A stretch of DNA of 64,000 bases from Rhodanobacteraceae bacterium (GTDB lineage Bacteria > Pseudomonadota > Gammaproteobacteria > Xanthomonadales > Rhodanobacteraceae), in NCBI GenBank assembly GCA_016790075.1, contig JAEUPP010000024.1, positions 124,001 to 188,000 of the forward strand, given 5' to 3'. Of this stretch, positions 38,171 to 45,753 are shown piece after piece; position 1 is the first letter of the stretch; every line of letters begins with the position of its first letter. Made by a program: the position numbers and the translations under genes. The notes beneath the pieces were generated by a model. The model was given only the letters and a program-made list of their open reading frames with translations, searched no databases and was not told the DNA's origin.

Positions 38171-40102
38171 TCAGGCGGCCTGCTGGCCCCTGATAGCGGT
38201 GCGATACAGCAGCCAGCCAGTAATGCCCAGCACGACAAGACCGGCAAACTGGCCGAGTTCCCAGCCGTGGATCGCCAGCACGTCGGCCTTGCTGCTGAGC
38301 ACGATGGGAATAGCAATAGCGATACCCATCAGCGCTTCGCCAGTGATCAGTCCTGCGGCGAACAAGGTACCCGGACGATGCACGCGATCCCGCGCTTCCT
38401 CGTCGTGCACCGGCACACCGAAACGGCGCTCGACGAAATACGACAGCACACCACCAAGGAAGATCGGAACCATCAGCTCCAGCGGCAGGTAGATGCCGAT
38501 TGCTGCGGCCAGCACCGGCACGCGGAAGTGCGACTTGCGCGCTTTGAGCCATGCATCAAATGCGATGATCGCGGCACCAATGACGGCGCCTGCGATGATC
38601 ATGTCCCAGGGCAGCTCACCGCCGAACATACCCTTGGCAACCGAAGCCATCAGCGTGGCCTGCGGCGCCTGCAGCGAGTTGGGGTGTTCTGCGGTAGCGG
38701 GGCCTATGCCGTAGGCGACAGCAAGCAGGTTCAGCACCGGCGCCATCACCAGCGCGCAGGAGAACGCACCGATTGCCAGCATCACCTGCTGCTTCCACGG
38801 CGTCGCACCGACCAGATAGCCGGCCTTCAGATCCTGCAGATTGTCGCCCCCCACGGCGGCGGCACAGCAGACCACGGCGCCGATCATGATCGCGGCCACT
38901 GCGCCTATCGGCGAATCCTTGCCCAGCAGCAACATCAGCACGACGGATGCGAACAGTATGGTCGCGATCGTAATGCCCGAAACCGGATTGTTGCTGGAGC
39001 CGACGAGACCGGCGAGATAACCGGATACGGACACGAACAGAAAGCCCGCAACCACCATGATGATGGCCATAGGTACACTGACCGCCCAGTTGCCGACGAT
39101 GGCCTGATACAGCAACAGCAGCGGCAGCACGAACAGCACCAGCGCGATCAGCATCCACTTCATAGGCAGATCGCGCTCGGTTTCGGCGACATTGGCCTGG
39201 CTACCCTTGCGTGCGGCGGCAATGCCGCTCCTGACGCCTGACAGCAGCGACTTGCGCAATGAGAACAAGGTCCAGATGCCACCGATCAGCATGGCACCGA
39301 CGCCCAGGTAACGGACGCGGGCACCACGGATCAGCCCAGCCGCATCGGCCGCCGACAGGTTGGTCAGCTGCGCCGCGAAGGTCGGATCGAAACTCTGTGC
39401 AAAGTAGTGATAAATCGGAATCGCGATGTTGTACGACAGCACGCTGCCGGAAAGCACGACAATGCCGATGTTCAGGCCGACGATATAACCTACACCAAGC
39501 AGCGCCGGTGACAGACCTGTCCCCATATAGCCCAGGTACTTGCCCATGAAGCCGGCTACCGATGCGTTATCCGGAATCAGGCGCAGACCGCTTTCGGCCA
39601 TCAGCTTGACGACGGCACCTAGCACCGCGGAAATGCCCAATATCCTGATACCCGGCCCCGGATTCTCACCGGCCTTGAGCACTTCGGCTGCTGCCTTGCC
39701 TTCGGGGAACGGCAGCGGCTCTTCGACAATCATCGAGCGGCGCAGCGGCACCGAGAACAACACGCCCAGCAGGCCACCCAGACCCGCAATGGCCAGCACC
39801 CAGGAATAGCGGAAGTCCTGCCAGTAATTGAGGATGATCAGCGCCGGAATGGTGAAGATCACACCGGCGGCTATCGACGAACCCGCCGAGGCGCCGGTCT
39901 GCACAATGTTGTTTTCGAGTATGGTGCCGCCGCCGAGCACCCGCAGCACGGCCATGGAAATCACGGCGGCCGGAATGGCCGTGGCTATGGTCAGGCCGGC
40001 GAACAGGCCCAGATAGGTATTGGCAGCGGCGAGAATCATCGCCAGCACCACGGAAAGCACAACGGCGCGGACGGTCAACTGCGGAACAGCAGGTGTACTC
40101 AT
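38171..40102 (-). CDS. OPT-family oligopeptide transporter
   Basis: 643-residue inner-membrane transporter with around fifteen hydrophobic helices. The family signatures are visible: an N-terminal LTVRAVVLSVVLAMILAAANTYLG, then NNIVQTGASAGSSIAAGVIF and FPEGKAAAEVLKAGE. Conserved glycines follow in SGSVLSYNIAIPIY and AVVCCAAAVGGDNLQDLK. OPT proteins import oligopeptides or metal-peptide complexes; substrate is not readable from sequence. It precedes the S9 peptidase gene in the same direction. Confidence 0.92.
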   Translation of the reverse strand: MSTPAVPQLTVRAVVLSVVLAMILAAANTYLGLFAGLTIATAIPAAVISMAVLRVLGGGTILENNIVQTGASAGSSIAAGVIFTIPALIILNYWQDFRYSWVLAIAGLGGLLGVLFSVPLRRSMIVEEPLPFPEGKAAAEVLKAGENPGPGIRILGISAVLGAVVKLMAESGLRLIPDNASVAGFMGKYLGYMGTGLSPALLGVGYIVGLNIGIVVLSGSVLSYNIAIPIYHYFAQSFDPTFAAQLTNLSAADAAGLIRGARVRYLGVGAMLIGGIWTLFSLRKSLLSGVRSGIAAARKGSQANVAETERDLPMKWMLIALVLFVLPLLLLYQAIVGNWAVSVPMAIIMVVAGFLFVSVSGYLAGLVGSSNNPVSGITIATILFASVVLMLLLGKDSPIGAVAAIMIGAVVCCAAAVGGDNLQDLKAGYLVGATPWKQQVMLAIGAFSCALVMAPVLNLLAVAYGIGPATAEHPNSLQAPQATLMASVAKGMFGGELPWDMIIAGAVIGAAIIAFDAWLKARKSHFRVPVLAAAIGIYLPLELMVPIFLGGVLSYFVERRFGVPVHDEEARDRVHRPGTLFAAGLITGEALMGIAIAIPIVLSSKADVLAIHGWELGQFAGLVVLGITGWLLYRTAIRGQQAA

Positions 40103-40308
40103 GCGGACTCCGGACGGTAGGACACCCGCGGGCTGGGCGGGCAGTTCCTAAGCATAACCGGGATAGGTGCAGGGCTGGATGGGTTGGCTACATAGGTTTT
40201 TCCGACCCGCCGGTCGCAACCCGTGCTGCAGCGCAGCAGCAGCGAAGGGTCCAGTGCACTGGCGACTGCGGCTTGAGCCCGTGCAGGCGCTCAGCATGTT
40301 TCGCACCG

Positions 40309-40923
40309 TCAACTGAAGGAAAAAGTGCAATAAACAAATTTCTGCATATTTCCTGACGGTGTCATGTGTGCTTCGTACTCGTGATGCTTCCGCACGAATG
40401 CAGCACCAAACTCCGCCTGCAGCCCCGCAGCGCTATAACGGCATATGGGCAGACCACTGCACTGCGTAGGCCCATCCTCGGCGAAGGTCGCCAGAATCAG
40501 ATGGCCGCCGGGTTTCAAAGCGTGCATCACCTGGCGCACATAGGCCTCGCGTGCGCTGGCCTCGGTCAGAAAATGAAACGCCGCGCGGTCGTGCCACAGC
40601 TCATACGCCTGTGCGGGAAGATCGGCATTGAGGATATCGGCTTCCTGCCAGTGGACCCGATCGCCGGGTGGGCCCAGACGCGCCCGTGCGGCAGCAAGCG
40701 CCGCGGCCGAAAGATCCAGCACCGTCAGGTTCGCGTAGCCCGCCGCTATCAATCCATCGACCAGTGTCGATGCACCGCCGCCCACATCAATGATGGGCGC
40801 CGAACGGGCGATGCCGCTGTCGCGGATCAGGCGCAACGAGGTTTCCGCAAGCGGCTGAAACCAGCTGACGCGATCCGCCGCTTTTGTCAGATAGACCTGC
40901 TGCCAATGGTGTTTGGCCTGCAT
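40309..40923 (-). CDS. Class I SAM-dependent methyltransferase
   Basis: 204-residue cytosolic methyltransferase. The N-terminus HHWQQVYLTKAADRVSWFQP is typical of a widespread small methyltransferase group. Motif I is IIDVGGGASTLVDGL, followed by LTVLDLSAAALAAAR and WHDRAAFHFL, with a late LKPGGHLILATF. No partner gene suggests a substrate; the neighbours are a divergent GST operon and the OPT transporter. The function beyond methyl transfer is unknown. Confidence 0.88.
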   Translation of the reverse strand: MQAKHHWQQVYLTKAADRVSWFQPLAETSLRLIRDSGIARSAPIIDVGGGASTLVDGLIAAGYANLTVLDLSAAALAAARARLGPPGDRVHWQEADILNADLPAQAYELWHDRAAFHFLTEASAREAYVRQVMHALKPGGHLILATFAEDGPTQCSGLPICRYSAAGLQAEFGAAFVRKHHEYEAHMTPSGNMQKFVYCTFSFS

Positions 40924-41098
40924 GGGGCCTCCCTATCAACCCGAGGACTAGAAAGCATGGCGAATTGTGCCACCCGCTGCGCAGCCGCTTGCGCAATAGG
41001 CCTTGATGTAACCAGTGACTTGAATCCGACTGCGTTTATTGCGACGGAAGCACTCAATACAGTGCGCTCACCCCCGACGGACACCAAGGAGTCCTACG

Positions 41099-41719
41099 AT
41101 GAGCCCCCCCGTTACCTTGTACTACGCGCCCGGCGCCTGCTCACTGGCCGCGCACATTCTCCTGCGCGAAACCGGCACGCCGTTCGTGCTGGAGAAGGTC
41201 GATACCACGCGCCACCTGACCGCACGCGGCGCTGATTTCTATGCAATCAACCCCAAGGGACAGGTGCCGGTAGTCGAATTCGACGGCAATGCCCGGCTGA
41301 CCGAAGGACCGGTCATTGCCCAGTTCATCGCCGACCGCGCCGGCGCTACCTCGCTGATGCCGGCTGCCGGCAGCCTGGCCCGCTACGAGGTGATGGAATG
41401 GCAGAACTACGTTACGTCCGAGCTGCACAAGTCGTTCACTCCGCTGTTCCATAGCGAACTGGATTCCGGCGCGAAACGGACTCTGGCCGGGCTCCTGCGC
41501 AAGAAACTCGTGTGGCTGGACAGCCATCTCGCTGGCCGCAGCTACCTCACCGGCGCAAGCTTTACCGCGGCCGACGCCTATCTGTTCGTCGTGCTGGGCT
41601 GGGCGAAGTATGTGCAGCTCGATCTTTCGGATCTGCCGCATCTGACCGCGTTCATCGCTCGCGTAGCAGCGCGGCCGGCAGTGCGCGACGCCTTGCAGGC
41701 CGAAGGCCTGGCCGCCTGA
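41099..41719 (+). CDS. gstA: Glutathione S-transferase, beta-like
   Basis: 206-residue enzyme. The thioredoxin-fold N-terminal domain reads LYYAPGACSLAAHILLRE, with Cys14 at the position typical of bacterial beta-class GSTs, then NPKGQVPVVEF and LTEGPVIAQFIAD. The helical C-terminal domain contains YLTGASFTAADAYLFVVLGW. ATG 41099 follows an aggag-like site (caaggagtcctacg). It is the first gene of a compact operon with a tautomerase and an NTF2-like protein, which suggests a detoxification role. Confidence 0.93.
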   Translation: MSPPVTLYYAPGACSLAAHILLRETGTPFVLEKVDTTRHLTARGADFYAINPKGQVPVVEFDGNARLTEGPVIAQFIADRAGATSLMPAAGSLARYEVMEWQNYVTSELHKSFTPLFHSELDSGAKRTLAGLLRKKLVWLDSHLAGRSYLTGASFTAADAYLFVVLGWAKYVQLDLSDLPHLTAFIARVAARPAVRDALQAEGLAA

Positions 41720-41729
41720 GGATCAAGCC

Positions 41730-41945
41730 ATGCCCTATGTGAAGATCCAGATCACGCGTGAAGGCGCGACTCGCGAACAGAAGGCGCGGCTGATCCGCGG
41801 CGCTACCGACTTGCTGGTCAATGTACTGGGCAAGGATCCCGCAACGACATTTGTGGTCATCGAGGAGATAGAAACCGATCACTGGGGCGTGGCCGGTGAA
41901 ACCGTCACCGTATTGCGTGAACGCGCAGGGCGGCCCAGGCAATGA
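41730..41945 (+). CDS. 4-oxalocrotonate tautomerase-family protein
   Basis: 71-residue small tautomerase. The catalytic N-terminal proline follows the initiator Met (MPYVKIQITREGATREQK). The family core continues with RGATDLLVNVLGKDPATTFVVIEEIE, and the end with HWGVAGETVTVLRER. These enzymes form trimers or hexamers and isomerise enol/keto acids. It is 10 bases behind the GST gene and overlaps the NTF2-like gene by four bases. Confidence 0.93.
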   Translation: MPYVKIQITREGATREQKARLIRGATDLLVNVLGKDPATTFVVIEEIETDHWGVAGETVTVLRERAGRPRQ

Positions 41946-42316
41946 GCCGTACCGACTTTTCTGCCATCCATGCGCTGCTGCAACTCTACTTCGACGGCCT
42001 TTACCATAGCGACACCCGGCGGCTGGCCCAGGTATTCCATCCCCAGGCGCTTTACGCCACAGCCGCCGGCGAAAAACCCATCATCTGGCGCCTGCAGGAA
42101 TACTTCCCGGTCGTCGATGCCCGCCCGGCACCTGCGGCCAGTCAGCAACCACGTACCGATCGCGTGCTGGCCATCGAACTGGTTGGTCCGGTAACGGCAC
42201 TGGCCAAGGTGCAGTGCTCGATAGCGCCGAAACAGTTCATTGATCTGCTGACCCTGATCTGCCTGGACGGCCGCTGGCAGATCATCTCGAAAGTTTTCCA
42301 CTTTGATACAACGTAG
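41942..42316 (+). CDS. NTF2-like protein (putative lumazine-binding family)
   Basis: 124-residue NTF2-fold protein of the lumazine-binding-2 type. It shows the N-terminal helix pair IHALLQLYFDGLYHSDTRRL, the AQVFHPQALY segment, and strands VLAIELVGPVTALAKVQCSI and WQIISKVFHF. The role is probably small-molecule binding or a minor enzymatic function. It is the last gene of the GST operon, overlapping the tautomerase gene by ATGA. Confidence 0.87.
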   Translation: MSRTDFSAIHALLQLYFDGLYHSDTRRLAQVFHPQALYATAAGEKPIIWRLQEYFPVVDARPAPAASQQPRTDRVLAIELVGPVTALAKVQCSIAPKQFIDLLTLICLDGRWQIISKVFHFDTT

Positions 42317-42320
42317 CGGC

Positions 42321-42370
42321 ACCGGCAAGCGCGCCGCGGTGGGTCTTTTCCCACCGCGGCGGGTGCCGGT
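42321..42370. terminator. Strong two-tier hairpin, probable bidirectional terminator
   Basis: The inner stem gccgcggtggg (42333-42343) pairs exactly with cccaccgcggc (42350-42360) around tctttt. An outer stem accggca (42321-42327) pairs with tgccggt (42364-42370). It ends the GST operon and lies immediately past the stop of the small reverse-strand ORF at 42370. On the plus strand a run of six T follows at about 42380. Confidence 0.75.
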
Positions 42371-42579
42371 TACCGTGCATTTTTTGTCCTGGTGCCCAAC
42401 CCCGCTTTCTTCGCCGCTACGGCTTTCTTCGGCCTTGCAGACCTGGCGGCCGTGACATTCTTCGCTGTTTTCGGCGCCTTGTGCTTGGGCAGCGGCGCGT
42501 CCCCGGTGGCGAGCAACAACGCATACAGCCCGAGCAAACAGCGCCGCCATGTTGCGGCGGCCACCGGCTCGCCCTTCAT
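42370..42579 (-). CDS. Small Lys/Ala-rich protein with signal-like N-terminus
   Basis: 69-residue ORF. The first third contains a hydrophobic stretch (CLLGLYALLLATGDA) after a positive residue pair, like a signal peptide. The rest is lysine/alanine/arginine-rich (KHKAPKTAKNVTAARSAR, PKKAVAAKKAGLG). The stop sits right at the strong hairpin that also ends the oppositely oriented GST operon, which supports transcription of this strand. No family was recognised, and composition alone could produce such an ORF, so the call is tentative. Confidence 0.45.
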   Translation of the reverse strand: MKGEPVAAATWRRCLLGLYALLLATGDAPLPKHKAPKTAKNVTAARSARPKKAVAAKKAGLGTRTKNAR

Positions 42580-42650
42580 GCTATTCCGGCAAGCACCGGC
42601 CCGCGCAGCCGGCTGGCTATACTCGCGCCATTGCCACCACCGGAATCCGC

Positions 42651-44465
42651 ATGAGCCATGCCGCCGCCGCTCCCTACGACGGGAGCGATACCTTTCTCGG
42701 TCATCCCAAGGGTGTCTATGTCTGCTTCTTCACTGAGATGTGGGAGCGGTTTTCGTTCTATGGCATGAAGGCGCTGCTGCTGCTGTATCTGCTGCAGCAT
42801 CATAAATTCGGTGACAACGTGGGCTACGACGTGATCGGCGCCTATGGTGGGCTGGTCTACTGCCTGCCGGTGATAGGCGGGCTGCTCGCCGATCGCTGGC
42901 TAGGCATGCGCAAGGCGGTAGTATTCGGTGGAATTCTGCTGGTGCTGGGCCATATCGGCATGGCCGTCGAAGGCCACGAGGCACGCATCGTTGACGGCGT
43001 CGTACAACGTGATGAAGGCGCGCTGTTTGCTTTTTACTTCTCACTCGCGCTGATCATCATGGGCGTGGGTTTCCTCAAGCCCAATATCTCGACCATAGTC
43101 GGCAAACTCTATGCACCCGACGACCCGCGCCGCGATTCGGGCTTTGCCCTGTTCTACGCCGGCATCAATCTCGGCTCGCTGCTCGCCTCGATCATCTGCG
43201 GCTACCTGGGCCAGACCCTGGGCTGGGCTTATGGCTTCGGTATCGCCGGCCTGGGCATGCTGCTGGGACTCGTTCAATTCCTCTGGGGACAGAAGTACCT
43301 GCGCGGTCACGCGGAAGCACCCGACCCGCAACGCCTGCGCGAACGCGTTGCAGGCCTGCCGCGCGAATGGCTGATCTACGCTGCCGCCAGCGCCGGGCTG
43401 CTGCCGGTAGCCGGACTGATGTGGGCGGTTGCAAACGGTGCGTTCAAGCTTGGCGAGCATGTCACGCCGGCGCTGGCGCTGATGCTGCTGATGATGCTCG
43501 GCGTACTCGTCTGGTTCGTCTGGTTCATCACCACCCGCTGCGACCGGGTGCAGCGGCACCAGATGATTGCGCTGATTTCGATGATCCTCATGTGCCTGGT
43601 CTTTTTTACGCTGTATGAGCAGACCTACGGCTCCTGGGTCACCTTTACCGACCGCCTGCTGACCAAGGATGTAGCTCCGGCGCTGGTGCAGGCGACACCC
43701 ACGCTGAACTGGAGCAGCGACTGGATCGCCAATCTGAAGCTGTTTGCACTAACCACGCCCTGGTCCATCGTGGTGCTGGTGCTGGCTCCGGGCGCATTCG
43801 TTGTCGCCGCACGCCTGTCGGAGCGCAACCCGGCCTCGCGCGCGCCGGAACGGCTGTTCGGCGCGGTAATCGTGATCACCTTGCTGCTGCTGGTGCGCGA
43901 CTGTGTCGTGCTGCCGCAGACCGCCGGTTCGCTGACCTATCTCGGCGCGCTGTTCCTGGTGCTGCTCGCGCCGCTGTTCAGCGGGCTCTGGGGCTGGCTC
44001 GACCGGCGCGGCATGGATCCGTCCAAGCCGGTGAAGTCGGCGCTGGGCCTGGTGCTTGCGGGCGCATCCTTCCTGCCCCTGCTCTGGGCCGCGCAGCTGG
44101 CGGGTGAGACCGGAGCGCAGGCCAGTGTGTGGTGGCTGGTTCTTGCTTATTTCATTCTAGAACTTGGTGAAATGTGCCTTTCTCCCGTAGGCCTTTCCGC
44201 GGTGACACAGTTGTCGGTGCCGCGTGTCGTCAGCCTCATGATGGGAACCTGGTTCCTCGCCACGGCGTTCTCGGAAACACTGGCGGCACAGTTCGGCAAG
44301 CTCGCATCGATAGAAATCCCCGAGGGCGCGGCCCTGGTCTTCGCCGATGCGGGGGCAAAATATGCGCATCTGTTCAGCGTGATGCTCTATATAGGCCTGG
44401 GCTGCGGCGTCGTGGCATTCCTGCTCGCACCGCTGCTGCGCCGGCTTATGCACGGCGTGCGCTGA
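42651..44465 (+). CDS. POT-family proton-dependent di/tripeptide transporter
   Basis: 604-residue inner-membrane symporter of the major facilitator superfamily. The POT signature FTEMWERFSFYGMKALLLLY (the ExxERFxxY motif) is near residue 25. Next come GAYGGLVYCLPVIGGLLADRW and the second signature GVGFLKPNISTIVGKLY, then FALFYAGINLGSLLA. A C-terminal ELGEMCLSPVGLS segment is also family-typical. ATG 42651 is chosen over the longer frame as it gives the normal cytosolic tail before the first helix. Its insert between helices 6 and 7 resembles Lactococcus DtpT-like transporters. Confidence 0.94.
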   Translation: MSHAAAAPYDGSDTFLGHPKGVYVCFFTEMWERFSFYGMKALLLLYLLQHHKFGDNVGYDVIGAYGGLVYCLPVIGGLLADRWLGMRKAVVFGGILLVLGHIGMAVEGHEARIVDGVVQRDEGALFAFYFSLALIIMGVGFLKPNISTIVGKLYAPDDPRRDSGFALFYAGINLGSLLASIICGYLGQTLGWAYGFGIAGLGMLLGLVQFLWGQKYLRGHAEAPDPQRLRERVAGLPREWLIYAAASAGLLPVAGLMWAVANGAFKLGEHVTPALALMLLMMLGVLVWFVWFITTRCDRVQRHQMIALISMILMCLVFFTLYEQTYGSWVTFTDRLLTKDVAPALVQATPTLNWSSDWIANLKLFALTTPWSIVVLVLAPGAFVVAARLSERNPASRAPERLFGAVIVITLLLLVRDCVVLPQTAGSLTYLGALFLVLLAPLFSGLWGWLDRRGMDPSKPVKSALGLVLAGASFLPLLWAAQLAGETGAQASVWWLVLAYFILELGEMCLSPVGLSAVTQLSVPRVVSLMMGTWFLATAFSETLAAQFGKLASIEIPEGAALVFADAGAKYAHLFSVMLYIGLGCGVVAFLLAPLLRRLMHGVR

Positions 44466-44481
44466 GCATTGCATCGTCATA

Positions 44482-44514
44482 TGGCGCCGGCCGGCACTTG
44501 CCTTGCCGGCGCCA
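44482..44514. terminator. 10-bp stem hairpin between the POT and sugar dehydrogenase genes
   Basis: tggcgccggc at 44482-44491 pairs exactly with gccggcgcca at 44505-44514 around a 13-base loop. It lies 16 bases after the POT stop and 46 before the next start, consistent with a terminator. Confidence 0.6.
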
Positions 44515-44560
44515 CAACCTACAAAAGGCGGCGCCTGCCGCGCCGCTGCCGGGAGCGATC

Positions 44561-45709
44561 ATGACCTTGTCCGCATCCATCCGACACCTGCTGTTGAACC
44601 TGCCGCTGGGTTGCGCCCTGAGTGGTGCCGTCAGCGCTGAAACGGCCTTGCCGTTCGATGTGCGTGTGGTGACCAGGCTCAACGAACCCTGGGCCCTGAC
44701 CTTCCTGCCCGACGGCCGTCTGCTGGTGACGGAGAAGAAAGGCAAGCTCAAAGTTCTGACCCAGGACGGCAAGTCCGGCGAGGTAAGCGGAGTTCCAGCG
44801 GTCGACTACGGCGGCCAGGGCGGCCTGGGCGACGTCGTGCTGCATCCCAAGTTCAGCGACAACGGCTGGGTCTATCTGAGCTACGCCGAAGCCGGCGACA
44901 GCGGCACACGCGGTGCCGCTGTCGCGCGCGCAAAGCTCGTTCTCGATGCTCAGGGCGGGGGCAAGCTCGACGGGTTTGACGTGATCTGGCGCCAGCAACC
45001 CAAGGTCACCGGCTACGGCCATTACGGTCATCGCATCGCTTTTGCCGCGGACGGCCAGCTGTTTATCAGCTCCGGCGAACGCCAGCACTTTGACCCGGCG
45101 CAGGACATGCAGGGAAATCTCGGCAAGATTGTTCGCCTCAATGACGACGGCTCGCTGCCCAAGGACAATCCCTTCGCCGCACAAGGCGGCGTCGCCGCTC
45201 AGGTCTGGAGTCTTGGCCACCGCAATCCGCTGGGCATAGCCTTCGATGGCGCGGGCAAGCTGTGGAATGTCGAAATGGGTCCCAAGGGTGGCGACGAGCT
45301 GAACCTCGTTGTGCGCGGCGCCAATTACGGCTATCCCATCGTGTCCAACGGTGATCACTACAGCGGCAAGGACATCCCGGACCATGCCACCAGACCCGAA
45401 TTTCAGGCACCGGCGGTGAGCTGGACGCCGGTCATATCCCCGGGGGGTTTCATCATCTATTCCGGCAAGCAGTTTGCCGACTGGACTGGCGACGGCCTTA
45501 TCGCCGGACTGTCGAGCAAGGCTCTGGTGCGGGTGGAGTTCAGCGGCAGCACGGCGAAAGAAGCGGCACGCTATGACATGGGCGAGCGCATACGCGAGAT
45601 CGAGCAGGGACCGGATGGTTCGCTGTGGCTACTGGAGGACGGCTCGGCCGGACGCCTGCTGCAGCTGACGCCACGAACCAACGCTGCCGCCGTCGCTCCG
45701 CATCCCTGA
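44561..45709 (+). CDS. Exported PQQ-dependent aldose sugar dehydrogenase-like protein
   Basis: 382-residue six-blade propeller enzyme of the soluble glucose dehydrogenase/YliI group. The signal peptide is about 1-27. The mature start FDVRVVTRLNEPWALTFLPDG, the GGQGGLGDVVLHPKF element and the PQQ-site histidine region YGHYGHRIAFAADG follow. Then come SLGHRNPLGIAFD, EMGPKGGDELN and SPGGFIIYSG. It would oxidise aldoses in the periplasm using PQQ and calcium; cofactor biosynthesis genes are not in this window. Confidence 0.92.
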   Translation: MTLSASIRHLLLNLPLGCALSGAVSAETALPFDVRVVTRLNEPWALTFLPDGRLLVTEKKGKLKVLTQDGKSGEVSGVPAVDYGGQGGLGDVVLHPKFSDNGWVYLSYAEAGDSGTRGAAVARAKLVLDAQGGGKLDGFDVIWRQQPKVTGYGHYGHRIAFAADGQLFISSGERQHFDPAQDMQGNLGKIVRLNDDGSLPKDNPFAAQGGVAAQVWSLGHRNPLGIAFDGAGKLWNVEMGPKGGDELNLVVRGANYGYPIVSNGDHYSGKDIPDHATRPEFQAPAVSWTPVISPGGFIIYSGKQFADWTGDGLIAGLSSKALVRVEFSGSTAKEAARYDMGERIREIEQGPDGSLWLLEDGSAGRLLQLTPRTNAAAVAPHP

Positions 45710-45718
45710 CGCCCGGTT

Positions 45719-45746
45719 CGCCGCCGCCCTGCAACGGGCGGCGGCG
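45719..45746. terminator. 11-bp stem bidirectional terminator
   Basis: cgccgccgccc at 45719-45729 pairs exactly with gggcggcggcg at 45736-45746 around tgcaac. It lies between the convergent sugar dehydrogenase and S9 peptidase genes, within 10 bases of both stops. Confidence 0.72.
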
Positions 45747-45753
45747 CTGCGCG

